From: Emiliania huxleyi CCMP1516
Lineage: Eukaryota; Haptophyta; Isochrysidales; Noelaerhabdaceae
NCBI RefSeq assembly: GCF_000372725.1
Contig: NW_005197722.1
Coordinates: 439,517-503,516 of the forward strand
Direction: 5' to 3'
Length of the DNA: 64,000 bases
A program made the position numbers and the translations under genes. The notes below the pieces were generated by a model, which had not been told where the DNA came from, did no database searches, and saw nothing but the letters and a program-made list of their open reading frames with translations. Positions 52,330 to 62,955 of this stretch are shown piece after piece. The stretch's first letter is position 1; every line of letters begins with the position of its first letter.

Positions 52330-55300
52330 ATGAACCCGTCACACAGCCTTCTCCATGAGCTGCATCTATCGACTCTCTTTGGCGTGCATACCCCCGCGCG
52401 CTGCAGGAACTCGATCAACATGCTCGACAAGCTCAAACTCGAGCTCGTGCCGGCCGCCGGTGACAAGCTCGTGCTCAAGCTCTCTCCTCCGCCGCCGCCG
52501 CTTGCTGACAAGCAGGCGTGTGCTTGGTTGCGCGCACACGACAATGCGCTCCCACCTGCAAGACTTATGTTATCCTCTGGCCTTCTGGCTGACACAGGTG
52601 TCGCTGGCGGGCAACACGACCGTCAACGCTGCCGGAGGCGAGGCCGCCGGCATCCCGTCCGAGGGCAAGCCCGCTTCGCTCGAGGACGTCATCCCGTCCG
52701 AGGGCAAGCCCGCTTCGCTCGAGGACGTCGGCGTCGTGTTTGCGGCGTCGGTAGGCGCATCGTTCGCCGGCGCCGAGACCTCGCGGCGCCTCACGTTCAC
52801 CGTCGACAAAACCTCGTTCTCGTTCCCGCCACTTCCGTCGCCGCCCTCGTCCGTCGTCGACTCTGCTGGAGGCAAGCACGACGGCATCTCGTCCGAGAGC
52901 GAGCCCGCGTCGCTCAAAGACGTCATCGGCAACGGCAACGACGTCCCGTCCGAGTCGGCGCCGACGGCTCCTGTCGGCATCACGTCGCTGTCGCCTTCGC
53001 TCCTCGGAGCCGAGGTGAGTGTGCGCACGCCAGGATTGTCATCATCCCTCTACGGTCTCCCTGTCTCCGCACACTTGCGTGTTCTCCCCTCACCCAGGCG
53101 TGCGGCATCAAGTCCGCCGCCGCCGAGGAGTCCGCCGCCAAGTCCGCCGCCGCCAAGGTGTCCGCCGCCGCGGAGGCAGTCGCCGAGGAGGCGCCCGTCG
53201 CCGAGGAGGTCGTCGCCGAGGAGGCTGCCAAGGAGGTCAAGAAGCCGGCCAAGACCGATTCCAACACGCCCGACACAACGGTGAGCGCGCCGCAGCATTC
53301 TCTCCTGGCGCTCATCGCTTCCCACCCACCGGTAACAATTCTCTCTCCCGTCTCCGAACACTTGCGTAACTTCGCTCTCGCCCACAGGCGTGCGGGGTGG
53401 CGGCCGGCGGCGAGACGCTGCCGTCGATCAAGGAGTTTGCGGAGGAACCCGCCCCGGCGCGAGCGCTTGGCATTCTGCGCGCCGGCGTCTGCCGACCCAC
53501 TGCCTGACCGCGTCCCGATTTCGATGCGTAGGGCGACGCCGACTGGAACGTCTCGGCCAAGGAGTTTCCGCAGGAGATGGAGCCCGTCCTGGCGGCGAGC
53601 GCCTGGCATTTGCGCCGAGCGTCGTCTGTGGACCATGACTGACTGACCGCTTTCGGCGTAGGACGACGCCGACTGGACCGTCTCGAACTCGTGCAACAAG
53701 ACATTTCGCATGAAGGGCGAGGTCAAGTCCACGAAGGTCTTCAACAAGTACGATCTGCTCGACGACGCCGAGACGAACGTCAAGGCGGTCGACGAGGACG
53801 AGGACGAGGACGAGAAGGGCAAGGAGAAGGGCAAGGAGAAGGGCAAGGAGAAGGGCAAGTCGGGTAGGCAGCCCTCGGTGTGCCCGCCCTCTCCACGCGC
53901 ACACTCCCTTCTTTGCTTCTCTTCTTGACGCGCGTCGTGCGCGCCGCAGTGCGAGTCTGTCTCGCACGAGCCGACCTCGACGCCCTTCGGCTTCGGCTTC
54001 CGCTCCGGCTTCGGCTTCGGCAAGTTCTGCTCGTCGAAGCTGCTGTGCCTCCTCTTCTCAATCGCGGTGGTCGGTCTGGGCTGCTCGGCCGTTGCTCTCT
54101 CCTTGAGCGGCTCCGGCGGGGTCTCTGCGTTCCTCGACCCCGTGTTCGTGCCCGACACGGCCGCGATCCCGGTGCACGGCGCAGCGATGCGGTCGCGCTT
54201 TCTCGTCATGCTGGTGGCTTCGCTCGCCCACGGCAGGGAGTGCGACGACGGCGTCTGCGGTGGAGACTGGGGGTCCTCCTTTGACCGCAAAGGCTCGAGT
54301 TTGTGCAAGCCAGGCTGCGCCATGACGGGAATGTGCCGTGTGTAGATGGCCGGTACTCCACCCGAGCGTTCCCAAGCCGACTCACTGACGCCTCAATTTT
54401 CCCAAGCCGACTCACTGACGCCTCAATTTGCCACCAGGCGCCGGTCGGGAGGCACCAGCCTCTTTAACCTCGAAGAGGCCGAGTGCTGCAACGTCAACAA
54501 CCCGCTTTTCGAGACGTGCCAAGAGAAAGACATCTGGAGCTCTTTCGACCGCGAAGGCTGGGCTGAGTGCCAAGACGACCACTACATGGTGGGCCTCTAT
54601 CGCAACGATTGCGAGGAACTCTACTGCATCGAGAAACTGTCCTGCTGCAAAGGCGGTGGCTCGTTGATCAACTGCGAGAGAAAGTGGGATCCGGGCCCGT
54701 TCGATTCGCAAGGCTGGTGGAAATGCCCCGGCAACAAGGCATGACGCCGCCCTTGCCTAGCGAACTCCTCCCTCACCTTCACACAAGATGTCGGGGGTGC
54801 CTTTAGGTGATGGCGGGCATGTGGCGCGGGTCAGATGGCAACAGCCTGTCCAACATCGAAATGCTCAAGTGTTGCGACTACGTGCTGCCTCCGCCGTCGC
54901 CGCCGTCGCCGCTCGCGCCGGGCATGGCTCCCAAGCCGCCGCCGCCAGTGGAGCCGGCGTCCATTGCAGTGGTGGACTGCTACTCGACCGGCGTTCCGTC
55001 GTGGCTTACCGAGATGAACAAACCCCACCCGGAGTACAAGGAGTTCAAAGAGATGCAAGAGTGCGAAGCGCCACCGCTGTTGCAATTCTGCGTGCGGTCA
55101 TGACTTAACGTCCACCTTGTCGTAGGTACCTCACGAAGGATGTCAAGCTGCCGAAGCAGAATTACTCGGCAGCTTCCGCTTGCCAGATCAAGGAGCTCGA
55201 CTCCGCCGGCCTCCTTGGTCAGCTCTGCCCTGCGGGCACCGAAGCGGTCCCGCTTCGCTCGGAGGCCGCCACTCCCGTGACGGTGGACGCCGGGCTTTGC

Positions 55301-56498
55301 AAGCTCAACCCAGCAGGTCGTTTATGCTCGCTCGCCGACACAGCATGGCCCTTTGATAGAGCTGTATAGCACCCCTTATCATACAGCTTCCTCTTTTACC
55401 GTACCCCTAATCGCACAGGAACTTGCGTGACCTCGCCGAACTACCCCGACTACTACCCCAATTCGCAAGGGTGCACCATTCGCAAGGTGCCGCGCACTTT
55501 CCCTCTCGCGGTCACTTCTTTCGACACCGAGCCGCGGCGTTGTCATGGTGGTTGCTGCGACTACCTGGAGATCGACGGGTTGAGGTACTGCGGGAACGAA
55601 GGACCAGACGTCGGTACCATGTTCGATGCGTTGCTGAAGATAACGGTAGTGTCGGGCTGGAACGTCATTGGCAAAGGCAACAATGAGGAGGGGACGGGCG
55701 ATCGCGACGGCCGGGAGACGGATCCCTACGTAAAGGTGTCTGTCAACGGGAAGCGATACCAGACGGAAGTCAAAGACGATACAGATAAACCCGTTTGGAA
55801 CAAGGAATTTGACTTCGGGGGACAGCCGACCGGATCGACGATCAGGGTCGAGTTGTGGGACCAAGATGGCGTCATCGATGACCACATGGGCTCGGACGAA
55901 TTCTCAGTCCCCGACAGGACGGGAGCCGTTGTGTTGTTCGTCTCATCGGAAGATGGGGAAGGCAACATAAGGCTGGATGTGACCTTCGACGTGGACGTGG
56001 CGCACCGCGGATCCGACATTACGTGGCCGGGTGAAGACGACGCGTGCCTACCAGATGGCGGGCAGCAGTGGGGGTACCAGGCGCCTGTGTTTTCCAAAGA
56101 CACGCGCATCTGCAATATGCCCGAACCGCTGCCCCCAGGGACCTGTCCCGGCGCAGATGCGCAAGGCTACTGCATTGCTGAGCAGCTGGCTAAAGGAAAT
56201 TTGGCGGATTACTTCAGCCAAAAGCCGGCCTTCTCCTCCTTTCCTGACTATCCTTTCAATCAAGCCGCGTTGTACACTACCTGGACGGTGAATAGGATCC
56301 TTGCCGCATCCACACGGGGGTGCATAACGAGCCACTGCCTTGCATGTATAGGTCAACACGTTCAGCGCTTCGACCGGCTCCGCCGACGGACTCGACCTCT
56401 CTGGTGTCGAGTCTGTCCACCTGCAGATCTACTACATCAGCAAAGACTGTGGCGCTCTGGGCTCGGCGCCCACGTGCTACTTCCCGACGCGTGGCTAG
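52330..56498 (+). CDS. Twelve-exon membrane protein with acidic cytosolic part, Cys-rich repeats, CUB and C2 domains
   Basis: Exons: 52330-52515, 52598-53014, 53098-53280, 53388-53456, 53532-53591, 53662-53877, 53950-54341, 54438-54738, 54807-55096, 55126-55316, 55419-56287, 56352-56498. They total 3321 bp (1106 aa) with every phase consistent. Start may also be the Met at 52420. Four introns have GC-AG ends (52516, 53457, 53592, 54739). Order of parts: Ser/Pro/Glu-rich region; Ala/Glu/Lys exon (ACGIKSAAAEES); two duplicated short exons (GDADWNVSAKEF, DDADWTVSNSC); KGKEKGKE run; transmembrane helix KLLCLLFSIAVVGLGCSAVA; Cys-rich repeats with W..SFDREGW..C...YMVGLYR...CC; a CUB domain (TCVTSPNYPDYYPNSQGCTI); a C2 domain (DPYVKVSVNG...KPVWNKEFDF...LWDQDG); Cys-rich tail ending CYFPTRG. 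Likely a surface or vesicle protein binding calcium and glycan or protein. A second hydrophobic stretch (MRSRFLVMLVASLAHG, from 54187) could instead be the start of a separate secreted protein. Confidence 0.75.
54366..54430. repeat. Tandem duplication inside an intron
   Basis: CCCAAGCCGACTCACTGACG + CCTCAATTT occurs twice in succession in the intron 54342-54437, just before the acceptor. Confidence 0.95.
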
Positions 56499-57887
56499 CT
56501 CTAGTGCATCGCCTCAGGAGATACGCGACATCTTCTTCAACTACAATTCTTGGTAACCAATTCCCAGCCGCTCGAAGCTCTACCACGACCTTTGAGCCGT
56601 TCTTAAATTTTGGGTTTTGGCAATGCCACAAGCGACCAGGGTTGGGCGTGCTCCTCACTCCCTTCGTTGCGTCCTTTGGCACGGGCGCTTCATGTAACAT
56701 GCTGAGGCTTGCTCCGCCTCCGAGGAGCCTACAGACCATATCACAGGCCTAATGAAACAGGGATGTCCTTCACATTCTGCGTACCCTGGGCAACGCGAAC
56801 GATAAATCGGTAACGTGCATGGCTGTATTCATGACGTGGAAAGCCACGGTCCTGTGCTCATTACCAGGATGGCATGTGCGCGCTCGAGAACTCGTTGGCT
56901 CGCAATCGGAAAAGCACAGTCCTCTCTCTTCTGCTCACTATTCATAGGTGTCACGGCTTCAATCCGCTCTGCCCTGTGAGAATGTGTTGCGGCTTTCAGC
57001 CCTAGTCTAGAGGGTGTTGTCGGTCATGACTCATGTGAGCGATTCTAAGATCAGGCCTGCCACTGGGCGAAAATCGGCCGTCCCTCAGTGCTTCCAGCCT
57101 GCCCGCTTCAGTTTCCTCAATTGGCTCGAATTTTGCTTGTAGAAAAAAGAATAGCGCCGACCGCGGGCCGCCGGAGCGGGCATTTCGAAGTGGTCAGCGG
57201 GCATTTCGAAGTGGTGCGGCGGCAGGCTGCCACCGCTGCCCGGGCGCCCCGAGCGGCGGCGGAGGGCCGCCCAGGCCACCACCAGTGCCCCTCCCACCGG
57301 CAGCGCGGCGGCAGCGGCGCCGACCGCCCCTCCATCAGCGGTGGCGCGACGGCTGTCGTCGGGGCGCCGGCAGGTGCCGCGCGCAGAGGGTGCCACCGGA
57401 CCGGCCGACGCGCGCCCGGCGGAGCCTTCGTCGTGCATGGCGGGCCGAGCACCCCCGCGTCGCTTCTCGGCGCATTGGAGAGCAGAGGAAGCTGCTGGCG
57501 TCGCCGCTGGGATCGGCGGCGGCGCCAGCAGCGTTCTCGGATCTGAAGCCGACTTTGAGCGCCGATCGATCGATCTGAGGGCTGGCCGATGGGTGGCGCT
57601 GGGACATCGCCGCCGCCGCGGAGGCCGGCGGCGACCAGAGGAGCGGTTGGGGCGCGTGGCGCATATGTTACCTGCCAAGTGAGCATTCAAGTGTGCTTCG
57701 AGATTTATTCGAGATTTGTAACTTAGATTTTCGTTTCCAGCGGGGAGGTGGCAGACCTGATCTTAGAATCGCTCATGTGTCTCTTGTGAGCATGAATAAT
57801 ACTTAAGAGACAGACGACGTGCGCATGTTGAGTGCGAGTTTATGGGCCTAAACGCTAAAGCCAGCCAGCTCGAAAATTTCCCATATC
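56499..57887. other. Intergenic region
   Basis: A/T-richer DNA to about 57060, then a GC-rich block (57150-57640) open on both strands with no domain; it contains a 21-bp duplication CGGGCATTTCGAAGTGGT (about 57177 and 57198). An Ala/Arg-rich frame on the minus strand with one hydrophobic stretch (ALPVGGALVVAWAAL) is too weak to call. Confidence 0.4.
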
Positions 57888-57960
57888 CCAAAAGCGTGTC
57901 TCGAGTTTGTGGCAGCCCCTTAGCCGGCGCGTGCTGCCAGAATGTGCAGGAAGCACCGCT
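57888..57960 (+). repeat. Dispersed copy of the foldback-element arm
   Basis: AAAAGCGTGTCTCGAGTTTG and GTGGCAGCCCC, then GGCGCGTGCTGCCAG and GGAAGCACCGCTCG, match 26663-26730 with an insertion. The opposite arm is absent here. Confidence 0.85.
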
Positions 57961-58062
57961 CGCCGTTGAGCCGTACGTAATAATGCTTAATGGGGTTGCT
58001 GACGGTCGGCCGTCAGAAAACACGCCTCCGCCCTCCGTGGCTCGGGTTACACCAATCCTCGC

Positions 58063-58104
58063 TACCCAACGCGGCCAAAGGATATCCACCTCGAGAACCT
58101 CGAG
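58063..58104 (+). repeat. Dispersed repeat family A, copy 3
   Basis: Exact 42-bp copy of the core at 35025-35066, flanked upstream by GGTTACACCAATCCTCGC, which is shared with the inverted copy at 45134-45195. Confidence 0.97.
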
Positions 58105-58340
58105 AATGGGGTTACGTAATGCCGTACGTACGGTTGAATGTAAGGAAGTTGAAGAACAGCCAGTCTTGGACTGGACACCAACGCGTAAGCGACACACAGA
58201 CACACAAACTCACGAGACACACACACAGCCAGCTGGGCTGCCACACACCCGCGGGCCTGTCATTCTGCACCTGTCTGCGGACTGGTTTGCGCTCCGTGGC
58301 GGGCCATGTGGCGGGGCTGCTTGCACCGACTGCTATCTAG

Positions 58341-58745
58341 ATGGCAAACCGACTGCTGCGGTCTGATCTGAGGTCTGAACCCGGCACCTTCTCCTCGACC
58401 TTTGTGAGTTCCTCCTCGGTCCAGCTTAGCTGCGCCCCCCGTGTCACGCCGCTGAGCCGGCTTCTTTCCACACCTTGGCTGTCTGCGCTGCTTTGCCGCC
58501 CGGCGTCCGATGCGCTGCTTCGACGCTTCGAAGGGTGCGGCGAAGGGCGCGCCGCCGATGAGCTCGCCTCCGCCCGCGACCTCCCCGGCGGGCTCGCCGC
58601 GCCCTTTTGCGTGGAGGCGGGCTTGCGCGAGGGACGAAAGGCGGGGCCCCTCGGGTCGCGGCCCCTCGGGTCCTCGCGCGACGTCCGCTCGGAGGCGGAG
58701 GTCCGCTCCTACGTGCTCAACACGCCAGCCTCAGGGCGGGAGTGA
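58341..58745 (+). CDS. Weak candidate: short unrecognised open frame
   Basis: MANRLLRSDLRSEPGTFSST and onward, 134 aa, ending at the edge of repeat C. It has a plausible composition in its second half (ELASARDLPGGLAAPFCVEA), but no domain, no conserved motif and no clear promoter. It may be one exon of a larger gene or chance. Confidence 0.2.
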   Translation: MANRLLRSDLRSEPGTFSSTFVSSSSVQLSCAPRVTPLSRLLSTPWLSALLCRPASDALLRRFEGCGEGRAADELASARDLPGGLAAPFCVEAGLREGRKAGPLGSRPLGSSRDVRSEAEVRSYVLNTPASGRE

Positions 58746-58973
58746 CGGTCTAGGAGCGACACACAGAACCACAAGACAAGACACTCAGCCAACGAGGCGG
58801 CTGCCACACATCTTGAGCGAACTTCCCTAGTCACCCGCGGCCGGACTCCATCCGGCACGCGTCGCTGGGCGCTCAGAGCTGCGTCCCCTGCTCGCCACCC
58901 CGACGCCCAAGGCGCCCGAGCGAACGACAAGCGGCACGCGAAGACTGGTTGCAATCCCGCCGACCGCCAGGCC
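58742..58973 (+). repeat. Dispersed repeat family C, copy 2
   Basis: High-identity copy of 50205-50441: AACCACAAGACAAGACACTC, CACCCGCGGCCGGACTCCAT, GCGTCGCTGGGCGCTCAGAG, TGGTTGCAATCCCGCCGACC. The same orientation is used. Confidence 0.93.
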
Positions 58974-59990
58974 GCGGGATGATGCGTGCGTGGTCTTGTA
59001 GTGGGTCTCGGAAGCTCTCCTCTCGGGCTAGGAGCCAGCCCCTCTCCCTTGCCCCCGGAACACTGTGTCCGAGTCGAGGCGTGTGCTTGCCGGTCGACGG
59101 CCGCGCGCGGTACGCGGCCGCGGCGCGCCCGCCATGGTTCGGCGCGGCGCGCCTACCAGCGGCAGTTGTCGAGGCACGGGAACACTTAATCGTAAAGACT
59201 GAACATCCCGCAGAGCGGCAGCATGAGAGGCGCAGAGAGGCTGCGAGTGCTCGACGAGTCTTGCGAGCTGCGCGGTCAAACCTGGGGGGAACTGATCGCA
59301 TCAAGGCGAACTTCCGAAACCTCCGTGAGCACCTTTGGCGATTCTCGCTCCCCATCGAGCTCTTCTTGCCGTCGGCTCTTCCTGTGTGCCGGCACAGAGC
59401 TCCGTGCAAGCCGTCCAACGTGATAGGAACGAGTGTATCGCTTCGACGGATCGACCGTGCTTGTTATCAAGACCGATGTGACGTACACAGTGACACATCA
59501 GAACGACACACATTCTCACAGGCCCGCCGGGCCGCCAAAACGCGGACAGGCGTGCTCGTTCGATGTCGGCGAGCGTACTCGAGTATGGCGCACGGGTGCC
59601 GCACGCTTTAGACGGTGGCGAAGCCAAAAACACCGGTAGTGGCCCGGCTCGCTGGCGTGAGCGGCGGCGGTCGAGACCTCACCCTTCGCGCCGACGACCC
59701 AACTGAACAACCTGTGAACAACCAATCCCGCTCGGACAACCCAACTCCACCAACCCAACCCAACACCAAACAACCCCACTCAAAGCACGATTCTCAAGTT
59801 GGGCCTTCGACCTTCCTCCAGCTTCTCACCGGCAGTCTCTCACTACCACGGGCACACTGACACAGGGGAGGCAGGGGCGGCGGCATGAGTCTCCCACATA
59901 CTATGCGGGCCTCACTAGAGGTGCGGCCTGCGCGTGGATGGGGCACGCTCCTATTGCCGGCGCGATTTTTTTCTCGCAATCAAGACCCCA
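58974..59990. other. Intergenic region
   Basis: No supported gene. Contains a CAACC-rich stretch (about 59715-59780) and mixed-composition DNA; open frames are short and overlapping. Confidence 0.4.
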
Positions 59991-60720
59991 ATGGCTTGCC
60001 GACGGCATCGACTGCTGCTGCTGCTGCCGGATCGAGTGGTGCCGGCGCTCCGCCGTGGCGTGGGCGCGGCGCCGGCGCGGCACTGTAGCGGCGCGACCAC
60101 TGCGCCTGGCGCGCCAGTCGGAACCGCAGCCAAGAAGAAGAAGGACAACTATTCCGACGCGCAGTACGGTCTCAAGCACGGCGGAAGCGAGGAGTCGCAC
60201 GCGCAGCAGATGAACGCGATGGGCTCGGGACGGTACGCGTACCTGAACGACTTTTACAAAGACCTGAACAAGGGTCCCGTCAAGCTCGACTTTGCGGAGA
60301 AGCCCATGTCGGAGAAGGAGCGCCAGGCGGAGGAGGCGCGCGCCGAGGCGGCTGGTGCGCTCGCACGGCTGCCACGCTCGTAGTGCTGCCGTGCCCGGCC
60401 ACCAAAGCCAAGCTTGTGCATCACGCGCGCGGCGCCCGGCGCAAACACCTCCCCGCCGCGCAGCACTGCTCCGCAACCAATGCCAAACCTCGGAGCCAAC
60501 ATACACCCGTGCCGTTGCCTCCCCTTCCCTGCGCAGCGATGATGAGCCGCGCTATGGTGGGAGGGGGCGTGCTGGTGCTGGCCTTCTTTGGCACCTGTTG
60601 GCAGCTGACCAAGTGGTACTTTGGGATCAAGAGCGTGTGGGAGTTCAACGAGGTGATGCAAAAGGTCTTCCCCAAGGCGCCGGCAGCGGCAGCGGCAGCG
60701 GCAGCAGCACAGTAGCGAGT

Positions 60721-60775
<55 letters not shown>

Positions 60776-62955
60776 TGATGCGGCCGCTGAATTCATTGTG
60801 AATGCACGGACCCGCTAGGTGTCGAACGACGCCAAAGACTCGATGGTTGGTCGGCAGCTGTCGGAGCTGTCCGAGGCGGCCGCACCGATTTCTTTTGATC
60901 GGGCACAATGTTCTTCTGCGCCGCACCGATGTCTTTTTCTAGGCGCCACGAGGCATGACCGCTTGTCCCCTGGCACCCGCGCTCGTCCGCCACCGCGCGC
61001 CTTCCTTCCTTCCTAGGCTTCGCGCGACGCCATCGCCGACAACGAGTCGCTCGCGGCGTGGCGGCGGCAGGTCGAGCCGCCGCCCCACCCCCCCCACACA
61101 CACACACCACACACCACACACTCACTCCCACACCGCTCGCCCACGCGCACCGGGCCTTGCCCTTTGAATGCCGTGGGGCTCTCCTGTCGTCTAGACGTGG
61201 AGTCGCGAGGGCTGCCCGGCCCTTGCCCCGCCACCTCGTGTGTGTGGAGAAGTGTACGTTGCCTTACCGAGCCGCCCGCTCACACAGCCTGCCGCTCGAT
61301 TTCCCTGGACGCGCCGAGATCTAGCCGAGGTCAAAGAATGGCCCCCGCCGGTCCGCCGGACGCCCCTGCAGGTGCGGCAGGAGTTCAACACGCCGGAGGG
61401 GGCGGCGCTCGCGCGCAAGAACTCGATCATGATGGCGGAGCGGCGGGCGCAGGCCTGGGGCACTAGGCTGCGGGGGAAGGGCGCTAGGCTGCGGGGGAAG
61501 GGCGCTAGGCTGCGGGGGAAGGGCGCTAGGCTGCGGGGGAAGGGCGCTAGGCTGCGGGGGAAGGGCGCTAGGCTGCGGGGGAAGGGCGCTAGGCTGCGGG
61601 GGAAGGGCGCTAGGCTGCGGGGGAAGGGCGCTAGGCTGCGGGGGAAGGGCGCTAGGCTGCGGGGGAAGGGCGCTAGGCTGCGGGGGAAGGGCGCTAGGCT
61701 GCGGGGGAAGGGCGCTAGGCTGCGGGGGAAGGGCGCTAGGCTGCGGGGGAAGGGCGCTAGGCTGCGGGGGAGCCCCCCTGTGTTGCTCCTGCCCAAGGCC
61801 CCCCGCGGCGTCGAGCGAGGCATCTCGAGGCATCTCGGCCGATCTCGCGGCTCATCTCTGCGCATCTCGGACGCAGGAGAAGCTCGCGCGCGACGCGTCG
61901 AGGGCGGCTAGCGGCTCGGTCGTGGCGGCGGCGCCTCAGGCGTGCGCGTAGCAGAGGGGGTACGTACAGGGGGGGCGGCCGGGGTGAGACGGCCGCTAGT
62001 GGTGGCCTTGCGGGGAGAGAGCACGAGAGTAGGAGAGTGAGTGGGAGGAGGTGAGATGCTCTGGTGGCGAGATATGGGGAGGTATGGGGAGATATGGGTG
62101 GGAGGACGGTGAGATGCTCTGGTGGCGAGATATGGGGAGATATGGGGAGATATGGGTGGGAGGACGGTGAGATGCTCTGGTGGAGATATGGGGAGATATG
62201 GTAGGGAGGACGGTGAGATGCTCTGGTGGAGATATGGGGAGATATGGGTGGGAGGACGGTGAGATGCTCTGGTGGAGATATGGGGAGATATGGGTGGGAG
62301 GACGGTGAGATGCTCCGGTGGCGTCTCGCCGCTCTGACGACTCGCCGCTCCAGCCTCTGGAGACCGTCGGACAGCCAGCACTAGGGCCGCTGCTCCTACG
62401 TACGTCAGTCAGTCAGTCCGTGGGTGGCTATAGGCCGCTGCTCCTACGCAGGCTGTGGACTCTGATTTGAATCGGACGTGGAGTGGGACTTCAATAGGCT
62501 TTGGCTGCGCACGACGAGTCGCCGCTGGCGATGACGGCGAACTTGGTGCGGCGCGTCTCGCTGACGCTAGGCAAGGGCAGCTAGATGCGCACGCGCGCTT
62601 GCATCCGTCCCGAGTGCCACTCGAGACGTCGCGGCCGGCTGTCTTAATTAGCAGCTAATTAACAGCTAATTGAACACTCGAGACGTCGCGGCCGGCTGTC
62701 CTTCGGCAGCGTTGCGAGCCGAGTTCACACAGTCGCATACACGCCCAGGCAAAGGCTCTGAGATACAGCCGAGGTACAGCCGAGAGGCAGCCGAGATGTG
62801 CTGTCTTTAATTACCAGCTAGTTAACAGCAAATAGCAGCCCTCTCGTGCGGCAGGCAAGGACGTCGACGCCGAGCCGGTGGGGAAGGAGCTGCACGGCAA
62901 GATCTCGCGGCGCATGTCCAAGACTCTCGGCAAGGACCCCGAGAAGCTCGCGTGA
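59991..62955 (+). CDS. Mitochondrial-type single-pass membrane protein, eight exons, function unknown
   Basis: Exons: 59991-60354, 60537-60682, 60819-60875, 61017-61070, 61330-61452, 61877-61939, 62498-62576, 62855-62955; 987 bp, 328 aa, phases consistent. Start MACRRHRLLLLLPDRVVPAL is Arg/Leu-rich like a mitochondrial targeting peptide. Then a soluble part (DNYSDAQYGLKHGGSEESHA, YLNDFYKDLNKGPVKLDF), one helix (MVGGGVLVLAFFGTCWQLTK) and a charged tail: VSNDAKDSMVGRQLSELSE, ASRDAIADNESLAAWRRQ, VKEWPPPVRRTPLQVRQEFN, EKLARDASRAASG, LVRRVSLTLGKG and ISRRMSKTLGKDPEKLA. Five introns need GC donors (60683, 60876, 61453, 61940, 62577). An alternative is that a first gene stops at 60715 after an Ala run and the later exons belong to a second gene; the lack of an ATG before exon 3 favours one gene. 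Confidence 0.55.
60686..60774. repeat. (GCAGCG)n and (CAG)n microsatellite
   Basis: GCAGCGGCAGCGGCAGC run followed by about 18 CAG triplets (60720-60774). It lies at the 3' side of exon 2 or inside the proposed GC-AG intron 60683-60818 of the gene at 59991. It would encode poly-Ala if the frame is not spliced. Confidence 0.95.
61466..61770. repeat. 21-bp minisatellite in a GC-AG intron
   Basis: About fifteen near-perfect units of GCTAGGCTGCGGGGGAAGGG + C. Because 21 is a multiple of three, the array is open in several frames (GKGARLR on plus, PRSLAPF on minus) and mimics a repeat protein. The flanking exon signals and phases place it in the intron 61453-61876. Confidence 0.95.
62040..62330. 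repeat. Minisatellite with GAGATATGGG and GATGCTCTGGTGG motifs in an intron
   Basis: Five or six units of about 45-60 bp: GGTGAGATGCTCTGGTGG, then two or three GAGATATGGG blocks, then TGGGAGGAC. It lies within the proposed intron 61940-62497. The GAGATATGGGG motif is the complement of the CCCATATCTC units at 19202-19262. Confidence 0.92.

Noticed and set aside
52330-53646. 438-aa plus-strand frame as a complete gene
   Set aside because: It passes through introns in the wrong frame; splicing at 52516 and onward gives a much better protein with consistent phases.
57085-57690. 201-aa minus-strand open frame with one hydrophobic stretch
   Set aside because: Frames of similar length are open on both strands through the same GC-rich block, and none shows a conserved motif.
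61240-61911. Open frame with fifteen GKGARLR repeats (and a matching PRSLAPF frame on the minus strand)
   Set aside because: The 21-bp array is open in several frames simply because 21 is a multiple of three. Neighbouring exon signals place it in an intron, so no repeat protein is claimed.
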